A stretch of DNA of 64,000 bases from Planotetraspora mira (lineage in GTDB: Bacteria > Actinomycetota > Actinomycetes > Streptosporangiales > Streptosporangiaceae): NCBI RefSeq assembly GCF_016863275.1, contig NZ_BOOO01000024.1, positions 62,001 to 126,000 of the forward strand, written 5' to 3'. The position numbers and the translations under genes were made by a program. Shown piece by piece: positions 49,461 to 57,375 of the stretch. The notes below the pieces were generated by a model. That model saw only the letters and a list, made by a program, of their open reading frames with translations, did no database searches and was not told where the DNA came from. How positions within the stretch are numbered: position 1 is the stretch's first letter; each line of letters starts with the position of its first letter.

Positions 49461-51575
49461 ATGGGAGGGCCCGTGCTCTGGGTAGCGATCATCGGGCTGG
49501 TCATGACCGCCATCGCGGTCACCTTGGCCGGTCGCCGCGTGCTGTTCCTCTACAGGCTCGCCACCAGCGGCCAGCCCGCCCCTGAGCGTGTCCGCTACGC
49601 CAGGGAGAACGTGGGCGCGGAGATCAAGGCCCAACTGGTCGAGGTCTTCGGGCAGAAGAAGCTGCTGAAGTGGACGCCCTCCGGCACCGCCCACTTCTTC
49701 GTCATGTGGGCGTTCTTCATCCTCGCCACCGTCTATCTCGAGGCGTACGGCGCGCTGATCCAGGGCGCGGTCACCGGTACGCCCGACTTCCACATCCCGC
49801 TCATCGGCACGTGGCCGATCCTGGGCTTCCTGCAGGACTTCATCGCGGTCGCGGCGCTCATCGGCCTGATCGTGTTCGCCGCCATCCGCGTCGCGAAGTC
49901 ACCGAAGAAGCTGGGCCGCGGGTCCCGGTTCTCCGGCTCGCACCTCGGCGGCGCCTGGCTGGTCCTTTTCATGATCTTCAACGTGATCTGGACGATGTTC
50001 CTGTTCCGCGGGGCGGCGGTCAACACGGGCAACTTCCCCTACAAGTCCGGCGCCTTCGCCTCGGACCTGGTCGCGAAGATCCTCCCGACGAGTGAGGCAC
50101 TGGAGAGCGTCGGGCTGCTGCTGCACATCGGCGTGATGCTGGTCTTCCTCGTGATCGTGGTGAACTCCAAGCACCTGCACATCTTCACGGCCCCGATGAA
50201 CGTGCTGTTCTCGCGCCGCCCCGACGGGCTCGGCGGAGCGCAGGAGATGCGCAGCAACGGCAAGGTGCTCGACTTCGAGGAGGCCGACCCCGACGTCGAC
50301 GTGTTCGGGCGCGGCAAGATCGAAGACACGACCTGGAAGGGCTTCCTCGACTTCTACACGTGTACGGAGTGCGGCCGCTGCCAGTCGCAGTGCCCGGCGT
50401 GGAACACCGACAAGCCTCTGTCGCCCAAGATGCTGATCCTCGACCAGCGCGACCACGCCTTCAAGGTCGCGCCTTATCTCCTGATGAGCGAGGAGCAGCG
50501 TGCCCACCAGGGCCAGGACGTCCTGGCCCTGCTCGAGAAGCCGCTGGTGGGCGAGGACGGCGTCATCCACCCCGACGTGTTGTGGTCGTGCACCAACTGC
50601 GGCGCCTGCGTCGAGCAGTGCCCCGTGGACATCGAGCACATCGACCACATCCTCGACATGCGCCGCTACCAGGTGATGATCGAGTCCTCGTTCCCCTCCG
50701 AGGCCGGCGTGATGCTGAAGAACCTCGAGAACAAGGGCAACCCGTGGGGCATGCCGGAGATGAAGCGGGCCGAGTGGATCGAGGAACTCGACTTCGAGGT
50801 CCCGATCATCGACGAGAAGATGCCGGAGGACGTCGAGTACCTCTTCTGGGTGGGCTGCGCCGGCGCTCTTGAGGACCGGGCGAAGAAGACCACCAAGGCC
50901 GTGGCCGAGTTGCTCCACATCGCGGGCGTGAAGTTCGGCGTGCTCGGCCCGATGGAGGCGTGCACGGGCGACCCGGCCCGACGTCTGGGCATGGAGTTCC
51001 TGTTCAACATGCTCGCCCAGCAGAACATCGAGACGCTGAACGAGGCCGGCGTCAAGAAGATCGTCGCCACGTGCCCCCACTGCTTCAACACCCTGGCCAA
51101 CGAGTATCCGCAGCTCGGAGGCGACTACGAGGTCGTGCACCACACGCAGTTGCTGTCGCATCTGGTCGAGGAGGGCAGGCTCACCCCGATCACCCCGATC
51201 GAGGAGAAGATCACCTACCACGACCCGTGCTTCCTCGGCCGTCACAACAAGGTGTACGCCCAGCCGCGCGACATCATGGCGAAGGTGCCCGGCGTGCAGA
51301 CGCAGGAGATGCACCGCTGCAAGGACCGCGGGTTCTGCTGCGGGGCCGGTGGCGCCCGCATGTGGATGGAGGAGCGGATCGGCAAGCGCATCAACACCGA
51401 GCGCGTCGAAGAGGCGCTGACCACCGATCCCGACACCGTTTCCACGGCCTGCCCCTTCTGCCTCGTCATGCTCGGCGACGCGATCAATGAGAAGAAGAAC
51501 TCGGGTCAGGCTAAGGAGTCCGTCGAAGTGGTCGACGTGGCCCAGTTGTTGATCAAATCCGTGAAGGGCATCTAA
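49461..51575 (+). CDS. Membrane Fe-S oxidoreductase, EtfD/heterodisulfide-reductase-like
   Basis: The protein has 704 residues. The first 250 contain about five hydrophobic helices resembling a NarI-type quinone-interacting membrane domain. Two [4Fe-4S] ferredoxin motifs follow (CTECGRCQSQCP and CTNCGACVEQCP), then two cysteine-rich CCG-type domains (WVGCAGALED, CPHCFNTLANEYP, YHDPCFLGRHN, GFCCGAGGARMW). This is the plan of mycobacterial EtfD (Rv0338c), which passes electrons from the electron-transfer flavoprotein to the quinone pool and is needed for fatty-acid beta-oxidation. ATG 49461 contains the only SD-like GGGAGG for the alternative start GTG 49473. The following 160 bases are AT-rich with a weak hairpin near 51650. 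Confidence 0.87.
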   Translation: MGGPVLWVAIIGLVMTAIAVTLAGRRVLFLYRLATSGQPAPERVRYARENVGAEIKAQLVEVFGQKKLLKWTPSGTAHFFVMWAFFILATVYLEAYGALIQGAVTGTPDFHIPLIGTWPILGFLQDFIAVAALIGLIVFAAIRVAKSPKKLGRGSRFSGSHLGGAWLVLFMIFNVIWTMFLFRGAAVNTGNFPYKSGAFASDLVAKILPTSEALESVGLLLHIGVMLVFLVIVVNSKHLHIFTAPMNVLFSRRPDGLGGAQEMRSNGKVLDFEEADPDVDVFGRGKIEDTTWKGFLDFYTCTECGRCQSQCPAWNTDKPLSPKMLILDQRDHAFKVAPYLLMSEEQRAHQGQDVLALLEKPLVGEDGVIHPDVLWSCTNCGACVEQCPVDIEHIDHILDMRRYQVMIESSFPSEAGVMLKNLENKGNPWGMPEMKRAEWIEELDFEVPIIDEKMPEDVEYLFWVGCAGALEDRAKKTTKAVAELLHIAGVKFGVLGPMEACTGDPARRLGMEFLFNMLAQQNIETLNEAGVKKIVATCPHCFNTLANEYPQLGGDYEVVHHTQLLSHLVEEGRLTPITPIEEKITYHDPCFLGRHNKVYAQPRDIMAKVPGVQTQEMHRCKDRGFCCGAGGARMWMEERIGKRINTERVEEALTTDPDTVSTACPFCLVMLGDAINEKKNSGQAKESVEVVDVAQLLIKSVKGI

Positions 51576-51735
51576 GGGCGCGACTTTGCAGGATTTGTGA
51601 ACTATTGGTGGAATCTTTGTGTAAAGAAGGAAGAAACGCTCGTTCGCAGAGAAGGGCATGAAACCCTTTCTCCACATAACGGGAAAATCACGGTAACCTC
51701 AACGTTGGCTCGATCGACGGGGAGGGGGCTGCAGG

Positions 51736-52530
51736 GTGGGCGTGGTCGTCACCGGCGCTGAGGTAACACTGGCCGACGTCCTCTCTCTTCGTATTGCGAT
51801 CGACGAGCCGCTCGCCGAGGGCACCCGGCTCGTGCTGCGCCATCGTGGCACCGGTGTGGAACGGGAGGTGGCGCTCGGGACGCCGGGCGACCCGCCCGGT
51901 GACGCCAGCGTCGCCGTCTCACTCGCCCCGCTGTCGCTCACCACGGGCCGCTGGGACGCCTATCTCCAATCCGACGCGACGCGCACCCGGATCCAGAGCG
52001 TCGATCCCGGTTTCTCGCTCGACAGCCTCGACGCGTACGCGCTGGGCCGCAGGACGATGGCCTACCGGGCGTACCGGACCAGGAACGGCTTCCTCGCCAT
52101 CAAGATCGAGGAGGCGGAGCCGGTCGCCGACGTCCGCGCGGTGTGGTTCCGCGAGGGCAGGTTCGAGGTCACAGGGCTGCTCGCCTACACCGGGCTCGAC
52201 GACGACGACCGGCACCATGAGGCCAGGCTCGCGTTGCGGCACAACGACCCGGCCGCGACCGTCACGGTCGCCGCCACGGTGCAGGGGGTCCGCTTCCACG
52301 CGGCTCTGTCGTTGTGCGACGTGCTGGACGCCATCCCCGAATCGGAGGGCGTCTGGGAGCCCTCGCTCGAAGTGGACGGCGTCGACGGCCAACTTCCGCT
52401 CGGTGCCAGACTCGACGACATCGAGGGGAAACGGCGCCGCGTCCACTACCCCAGGGCGCTCGTGGACGGCGTGCCGATCATGCCGAGCTTCACCTCCGAC
52501 GACGAGTTACGGCTCGAGGTGGGTGCGTGA
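51736..52530 (+). CDS. Protein of unknown function, coupled to a glycosyltransferase
   Basis: The protein has 264 residues, GTG start, GGAGG at 51721-51725. There is no signal peptide or membrane span. It is rich in beta strands, with two apparent halves: one with TLADVLSLRIAIDEPLAEGTRLVLRHRG and another with VRAVWFREGRFEVTGLLAYTGL and ATVTVAATVQGVRFHAALSL. It ends in SFTSDDELRLEVGA. Such beta-rich proteins occur next to teichoic-acid or polysaccharide glycosyltransferases. Here it overlaps the GT4 gene in GTGA, so the two are translated together and probably act together. I do not recognise the family. Confidence 0.7.
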   Translation: MGVVVTGAEVTLADVLSLRIAIDEPLAEGTRLVLRHRGTGVEREVALGTPGDPPGDASVAVSLAPLSLTTGRWDAYLQSDATRTRIQSVDPGFSLDSLDAYALGRRTMAYRAYRTRNGFLAIKIEEAEPVADVRAVWFREGRFEVTGLLAYTGLDDDDRHHEARLALRHNDPAATVTVAATVQGVRFHAALSLCDVLDAIPESEGVWEPSLEVDGVDGQLPLGARLDDIEGKRRRVHYPRALVDGVPIMPSFTSDDELRLEVGA

Positions 52531-53603
52531 GGATCACCTTCCTGGTTCCCTCCGCGTACAGCATGCGTGGGGACGTCAGGGCCGTCCTCAACCTCGCGGC
52601 CGAACTGGCCGGCAGCCACGAGGTCGAGGTCGTGAGCGTCAAGCGGACCAGGGAGAGGCCGTTCTTCCCCGTCAGCCCCCGCGTCGCCATGCGCTGGCTC
52701 ATGGACGTGCGGCCCGGTGTGCCCCATCTGCTGCCACGTGGCCAGATGCGGACCGAGGTCGCGTTGTGGCGGATGCTCCGCAGCCTGCGGTCCGATGTCC
52801 TGGTGACGGCACGGCCGGGGCTGAGCGTGCAGTCCGCCAGGTACGCGCCGCGAGAGATCGTCCGCATCGCCCGGGAATGGAACCGCCCCGTGGTGCCCGG
52901 CCCGATCCGGCGGTTCTATCCCCGCCTCGACGCGGTCGTGGCGAGCAGCGCGAGCGGCCGGGACGAATGGATCCGGCTGCTCGACGACGAACTCTCCGTC
53001 CACGCGATACCCGACGCGCTCCCGGCGGGGCCGTGGCCGCGCTCGCGCATGGACAACAGGATCGTCTGCGCGGGCGGCCGTCTCGTCCAGCAGAAGGCGT
53101 ACGACCGGCTCATCCGCGCGTTCGCGATCGTCGCGGACAAACGGCCGGACTGGAGGTTGCGCCTGTACGGCAGCGGCCCCGAGGACAAGCGTCTGCGCAC
53201 CCTGGCCGCCGACCTCGGTCTTCACAACCACGTCTACTTCATGGGCGCCACGTCGGACCTGGCCGGAGAGTTCGCCAAGGCGTCGATCGTCGCGGTGCCG
53301 TCCCGCCAGGAACCCCTGGGGATGACGGTGATGGAGGCGCTGAGCTGCGGGGTTCCCATCGTCGCGTTCGACTCGCCGCGCGGACCGGCGGAGTTCCTCC
53401 GGCCGGGGAAGGACAGCGTGCTCGTCGCGGAGGGCGAAGGGGAGATCGAGTCGTACGCCGCGGCGATCCTGGCGCTTGTGGACGACGAGCGCCGCCGCGT
53501 CGCGCTCGCGACGGGAGCGCTCGAATCGGCGTCCGAACGTGCCGCCGACGTCATCGCCGGCCGCTGGCAGGAGCTCATGTACGGCCTGCGCTCCCGGACC
53601 TAG
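52527..53603 (+). CDS. Glycosyltransferase, GT4 family
   Basis: This 358-residue GT-B fold protein begins ITFLVPSAYSMRGDVRAVLNLAAEL. The nucleotide-sugar-binding C-terminal half has AGGRLVQQKAYDRLIRAF, RLYGSGPEDKRL, YFMGATSDLAGEF and the retaining-GT E-X7-E region in PSRQEPLGMTVMEALSCGVPIVAFDSPRGPAEFL. Donor and acceptor are unknown. GTG 52527 overlaps the stop of the upstream unknown gene. There is no signal or membrane helix, so it works in the cytoplasm, most likely on a cell-surface polymer or lipid-linked intermediate. Confidence 0.88.
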   Translation: MRITFLVPSAYSMRGDVRAVLNLAAELAGSHEVEVVSVKRTRERPFFPVSPRVAMRWLMDVRPGVPHLLPRGQMRTEVALWRMLRSLRSDVLVTARPGLSVQSARYAPREIVRIAREWNRPVVPGPIRRFYPRLDAVVASSASGRDEWIRLLDDELSVHAIPDALPAGPWPRSRMDNRIVCAGGRLVQQKAYDRLIRAFAIVADKRPDWRLRLYGSGPEDKRLRTLAADLGLHNHVYFMGATSDLAGEFAKASIVAVPSRQEPLGMTVMEALSCGVPIVAFDSPRGPAEFLRPGKDSVLVAEGEGEIESYAAAILALVDDERRRVALATGALESASERAADVIAGRWQELMYGLRSRT

Positions 53604-53624
53604 CCTCCGGGGAAGCCGGTTCGA

Positions 53625-53639
53625 TACCCGTAGCGGGTA
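53625..53639. promoter_or_regulatory. CsoR operator
   Basis: TACCCGTAGCGGGTA is an almost perfect palindrome (TACCC/GGGTA) and fits the GTA-CCC/GGG-TAC pattern of copper-sensing CsoR sites. It ends 10 bases before the csoR ATG, so binding would block the gene's own transcription. Confidence 0.75.
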
Positions 53640-53649
53640 CCGTTGAGAC

Positions 53650-53931
53650 ATGCACGGCTACAGCGGCGACAAGCAGGCATACCTCGCGCGCCTTCGCCGG
53701 ATCGAGGGGCAGATCCGCGGATTGCAGCGGATGGTCGAGGAGGACGCGTACTGCATCGACGTCCTCACCCAGGTCTCCGCGGCCACGCGCGCGCTCCAGG
53801 CGGTCGCGCTCGGGTTGCTGGAGGACCACATCGGGCACTGTGTCGCCGACGCCGTCAGCACGGGCGGTCCGGAGGCGGAAGCCAAGGTGAAGGAAGCTTC
53901 GGCGGCTATCGCCCGACTTGTACGGTCTTGA
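53650..53931 (+). CDS. csoR: Metal-sensing repressor of the CsoR/FrmR (DUF156) family
   Basis: This 93-residue all-helical repressor opens with KQAYLARLRRIEGQIRGLQRMVEED. The Cu(I) ligand set Cys35, His60 and Cys64 is complete (AYCIDVL and LEDHIGHCV), favouring copper sensing over the formaldehyde-sensing FrmR branch. Apo-protein binds the operator just upstream, and copper releases it. No copper transporter or chaperone gene follows, so the regulated pump must be elsewhere. A hairpin 50 bases after the stop probably terminates transcription. Confidence 0.93.
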   Translation: MHGYSGDKQAYLARLRRIEGQIRGLQRMVEEDAYCIDVLTQVSAATRALQAVALGLLEDHIGHCVADAVSTGGPEAEAKVKEASAAIARLVRS

Positions 53932-53978
53932 GAGTTATGCGCTTGTTGGGTAATTCGAACTAGTCCACACAAACCAGC

Positions 53979-54000
53979 CCGGACCCCGAGGGGAGTCCGG
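53979..54000. terminator. Terminator-like hairpin between convergent genes csoR and the 53-residue gene
   Basis: CCGGAC (53979-53984) pairs with GTCCGG (53995-54000) and the C-rich and G-rich bases between them extend the stem around a GAG loop. It lies between two convergent genes and could serve both. Confidence 0.6.
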
Positions 54001-54022
54001 ACCGGTTCTGCTGAGAATCCCT

Positions 54023-54184
54023 TCAGCGGCTCGCCGAAGTCCGCAATCCGAGCGCGTTGTCGAGCTCCTCCAAGGTCAGTCGGTCATCGGTGAAGTTGAC
54101 GGCCTCCAGCACCTCGGCGTACAGCGCGATCTCGTCCAACGCGACACGATCGTGGACCCGGGAGTCCAGGTCATCGTGCCCCAC
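54023..54184 (-). CDS. Small conserved actinobacterial protein (53 residues)
   Basis: GTG 54184 is preceded at good spacing by GGAAGGAAGG (complement of 54193-54202), so this short form is preferred to longer frames. The sequence is acidic and helical: DDLDSRVHDRVALDEIALYAEVL, DDRLTLEELDNALGLR. I recall very similar short proteins with a DEIALYxE core in other actinomycetes, but no function. There is no HTH, membrane span or cysteine. The gap 54185-54458 upstream is AT-rich and presumably contains the promoter. Confidence 0.65.
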   Translation of the reverse strand: MGHDDLDSRVHDRVALDEIALYAEVLEAVNFTDDRLTLEELDNALGLRTSASR

Positions 54185-54458
54185 CGCGTCGTCCTTCCTT
54201 CCGCAGCCCACACCCACCATGAGGTTACGTCGGGGCTCCTTTCCGCGACATGGCCCATCGGGACCATTCCGCGACCCCATCGTGTCCCTCTCTGACCATT
54301 TCCCAGATAGCGAGATCACGATTCGGTGAAAAAGCCGGTGAGGTTGGGAAGAGATTGCTAAAGGAGTAGTAAGGAGGACATATCCGAATTTGACGTTTGG
54401 TGTGACGTAACGCGATCACGGATACCGGTGGGATTGCCCTGATGTGCCCGCGATCCCC

Positions 54459-55847
54459 TCACTGCCAGGCACGCAGGGGGACGGGATCAGGCGGCAGATC
54501 GGAGAAGTCGCCGGGTCCACCGGCGGGGAACGGGTCGTCACGCTGGTGGATCAGGAACGGCACGACGGCCGAGGAGGCCGCGAAGCCGTTCGCCGGCGGG
54601 GCCGTCCCGGTGAGCCCGCACCAGGCGAGCCCCGTGGCGTACGCGGCTCCGAGAAGGGCGGCGGCGGCCCGTCGATCGGGCGGCACGAGCACCGGGGGAA
54701 GCGCGTCGTCGACGGGCCAGCACCCGCGCAGAGCATGGGACGGATCCGCGAGCGCGCCGTACAGCCAATGGCGCGACTCCTCGTCCATCCACGCATAGAG
54801 GCGATTCACGGCGTCCGCGGCGGAGGGTGATCCCGCGAAACGGCCGTCGAGATCGGCGGCGAGCAGCGAGGCGGCCGCCGCCCGCGGGTCCACCCCCCGA
54901 AGTGCGGTGTACGCCAGGGCCTCGACCAGGTCGTACAGGCTGTGCCTGAAGTGCTCTCCGGACGACACCTCGGTGAGCGTCGCGCCGATCAGATGGGGCG
55001 GGCATCGTGACAACCACGCCTGCCGTACGGCGCCGCCTGCGAGGGCGTGGCGGTCGAGCCACGGCTGGGCCAGGATGGGCTCGGCCATCGCGAGCAGGGC
55101 CTCGGCCCTGGGCCGGAACCGGGAGTCGGCCCGCAGGACGACGGCCGTGTCCCTCATCAGCCTCACGAGGCGGAGGCCGGCCTCCCCGGCCCCCGCGCCC
55201 ATCCGCTCGGCGTAGAGGGAGACGAGCGCGTCCAGCGACGTCGGCGGGAGCCAGCGCACCCAGTCGTCTCCGGGAAGCGGCCGGGCCAGGAACTCGCCGA
55301 ACATCGACAACAACACCTCGTTGCCGTCGAAGGCGGGCGCGTAGGCACACCACATGACCGTCGCCCAGACGGCCGCGACCGGGCTGGTCACGTCTCGGGC
55401 GAACATCTCGTGGAGGCCGCCGGAGGGCAGGGGGAAGTCGTCGTGGCGAAGACCCCGGTGCGCCTGCAGCAGTGACCTGATCCCGTCGGTGACCCCATCG
55501 GGCACGTCCGGGCCGACGAAGGCCTGGGTCGACCCGCGGTCGTACGCGAAGTCGGGACCGGCGGGCAGCGGGAGCGGGGGGATCACCGGCGGTGGCGGCA
55601 GGAGCCGGGCGGCCGACCGGATCTCGGGGTGCGCCGGCGGCGCCGACAGGTGCCAGCGGCCGTCGGCCCGGCCGAACCGGTGCCACCGTGCGTGGGCGCC
55701 GAACAGCCAGTGCGAGCCGTCGGGGGTCTCGAGCATCCGCTGGGCCATCGCCCGGGCGCGTGCGGCGGCGGGGAGCGTGCTCCATCGCGGGTCGCCGACC
55801 AGAGCGCGGACATCCCGCTCCATCGCCGTGAACCCGTCCCATCGCAC
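54459..55847 (-). CDS. Large protein of unknown function
   Basis: The protein has 462 residues from GTG 55847 (ATG 55823 is the alternative). The N-terminal third has a Trp-rich region (HWLFGAHARWHRFGRADGRWHLS) that looks like a short beta-domain, then a Pro-rich linker (LLPPPPVIPPLPLP). The rest is Ala/Leu-rich helices with ADAVNRLYAWMDEESRHWLYGAL near the end. There is no signal peptide, membrane helix or catalytic motif that I recognise. The helical part could be a TPR- or DUF-type scaffold. It is transcribed alone and is divergent from the mannosyltransferase gene. Confidence 0.7.
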   Translation of the reverse strand: MRWDGFTAMERDVRALVGDPRWSTLPAAARARAMAQRMLETPDGSHWLFGAHARWHRFGRADGRWHLSAPPAHPEIRSAARLLPPPPVIPPLPLPAGPDFAYDRGSTQAFVGPDVPDGVTDGIRSLLQAHRGLRHDDFPLPSGGLHEMFARDVTSPVAAVWATVMWCAYAPAFDGNEVLLSMFGEFLARPLPGDDWVRWLPPTSLDALVSLYAERMGAGAGEAGLRLVRLMRDTAVVLRADSRFRPRAEALLAMAEPILAQPWLDRHALAGGAVRQAWLSRCPPHLIGATLTEVSSGEHFRHSLYDLVEALAYTALRGVDPRAAAASLLAADLDGRFAGSPSAADAVNRLYAWMDEESRHWLYGALADPSHALRGCWPVDDALPPVLVPPDRRAAAALLGAAYATGLAWCGLTGTAPPANGFAASSAVVPFLIHQRDDPFPAGGPGDFSDLPPDPVPLRAWQ

Positions 55848-56025
55848 GCGGCAATGCTAGTTCCGGTCACCGACAGCGGAGGCGGAAGCGCCGGGCCTGT
55901 GGGTGAGCGTGAAACTTTCCCCCGCAGGGAGTGCGATGAGCTGCGCTAACGCCGATGAATGCCGCGTAAGCTCACATACACGTCCTGCCAGCCCTTGGCA
56001 TGGACACTCCTGACGTATTCGATAG

Positions 56026-57285
56026 ATGGTCGTGACAGAGATCCACAAACCCGTGGCCGCTTCGGCTCCCGCGGACGCGGAGGCGACGCCGGGCGACCTG
56101 GCGGCACCCGCGCAGCACCTGACGCCCGCGCAGCCCGCGACAGGCGAGGTGAGAGGCGAAGCGACGGCCGCAGGCGCGGAACGCCGATGGTGGGTGGGCG
56201 GTCCGGCCGACCGTACGGCACTGCTGATCTGGTTCTTCTGGCACGTGGCCGCCTACGTCTACATGGTCCTGGCGGCTCCTGGGCGGACCGACGCCCCACT
56301 GCTCGACCGGCTCACGCCCTGGGACTCCGACAACTTCATCACCATCGCGCAGCACGGCTACGACGGGTCGCCGGGGATGACGGACGCGCCCAAGCTGAGC
56401 GCGTTCTTCCCCGGCATACCGCTGCTCCTGCGTTACCTGCACGTGTTCGTCTCCGACTGGAGCCTCGCCATCGTGCTGGTGTCGCTCGTCGCGAGCGCGG
56501 TGGTGGCGGTGGCGCTGTCCCGGCTGAGCGAGTCGTTCAAAGAAGGCACGGGAACGTGGACCGTCCTGGCCTTCTTCCTCAGCCCGTTCGCCGTGTTCAT
56601 GCTGGCGGGCTACTCGGAGGCGCCGTTCCTCGCGCTGGCGATCCCCGCGTGGCTGCTCGCGCGGCGGGGCCGCTGGGAGGCGGCGGCGGTCTGCGCGGCC
56701 TTCGCGTCCTCGATCCGCGTCTCGGGCCTGTTCCTGCTCGCGGGGCTGGTCATCCAGTTCCTGGTCGCCGACAACGGCCTGCGGGGGAAGGGGTGGCGGA
56801 CGGTGCCGTGGCTGGCGTTGCCGGCGGTTCCCGTCCTGGCCTACATGGCCTACCTCTGGTCGCGTACGGGTGATCTGCTGGCGTGGAAGCACGCGGAGGC
56901 GGACTACTGGGGGCGCTTCGCCGAATGGCCCTGGCAGGTCTTCGTCAACACGTGGAACCGGTCGCTCGAGGAGAGCGTCCTGCGGACGTCCTACCGTGAG
57001 GAGATCCTGGCTGCGCTCGTGCTGGCGGCGCTGGTCGTCTGGCAGGCCGTCAGGCGGCGATGGGGGAACCTCGCATACCTCGCGCCCCAGGCCGTCGCAC
57101 TGCTCGCGATGTCGTCGTTCTACATGTCGGTCGGCCGGGCCTCGTTGTTGTGGTGGCCGCTCTATCTGTCGGTGGGCATCGCCGGTGCGCGCAGGCCCTG
57201 GGTCTTCATGGCCTACCTGGCGGTCGCCGCGCCCGTTATGGCAATCAATGTAGGAAATTTCACCACAGGCGCATGGGTTGGATGA
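56026..57285 (+). CDS. PIG-V-like mannosyltransferase family membrane protein
   Basis: The protein has 419 residues. A disordered Ala/Pro/Thr-rich N-terminus (residues 1-55) precedes about nine hydrophobic helices. The first external loop has the GT-C signature TPWDSDNFITIAQHGYDG, with the catalytic Asp in WDSD, and SAFFPGIPLLLRYLH follows. The family transfers mannose from polyprenyl-phosphate-mannose on the outer face of the membrane, in actinobacteria often onto glycolipids or proteins. The gene lies 90 bases ahead of a secreted EEP nuclease, possibly in the same transcript. Confidence 0.85.
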   Translation: MVVTEIHKPVAASAPADAEATPGDLAAPAQHLTPAQPATGEVRGEATAAGAERRWWVGGPADRTALLIWFFWHVAAYVYMVLAAPGRTDAPLLDRLTPWDSDNFITIAQHGYDGSPGMTDAPKLSAFFPGIPLLLRYLHVFVSDWSLAIVLVSLVASAVVAVALSRLSESFKEGTGTWTVLAFFLSPFAVFMLAGYSEAPFLALAIPAWLLARRGRWEAAAVCAAFASSIRVSGLFLLAGLVIQFLVADNGLRGKGWRTVPWLALPAVPVLAYMAYLWSRTGDLLAWKHAEADYWGRFAEWPWQVFVNTWNRSLEESVLRTSYREEILAALVLAALVVWQAVRRRWGNLAYLAPQAVALLAMSSFYMSVGRASLLWWPLYLSVGIAGARRPWVFMAYLAVAAPVMAINVGNFTTGAWVG

Positions 57286-57375
57286 TCCCAATTCAGCTAC
57301 TGTCACCGCTTATGGAGGGATTTGTCGCCAATGACCTCCTGAGCGGATGCCCGCGGGGGCTCCCGGAATCGGGGG

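Noticed and set aside
53615-53640. tRNA-like GGTTCGATACCC before csoR
   Set aside because: No cloverleaf; the palindrome is explained by the CsoR operator.
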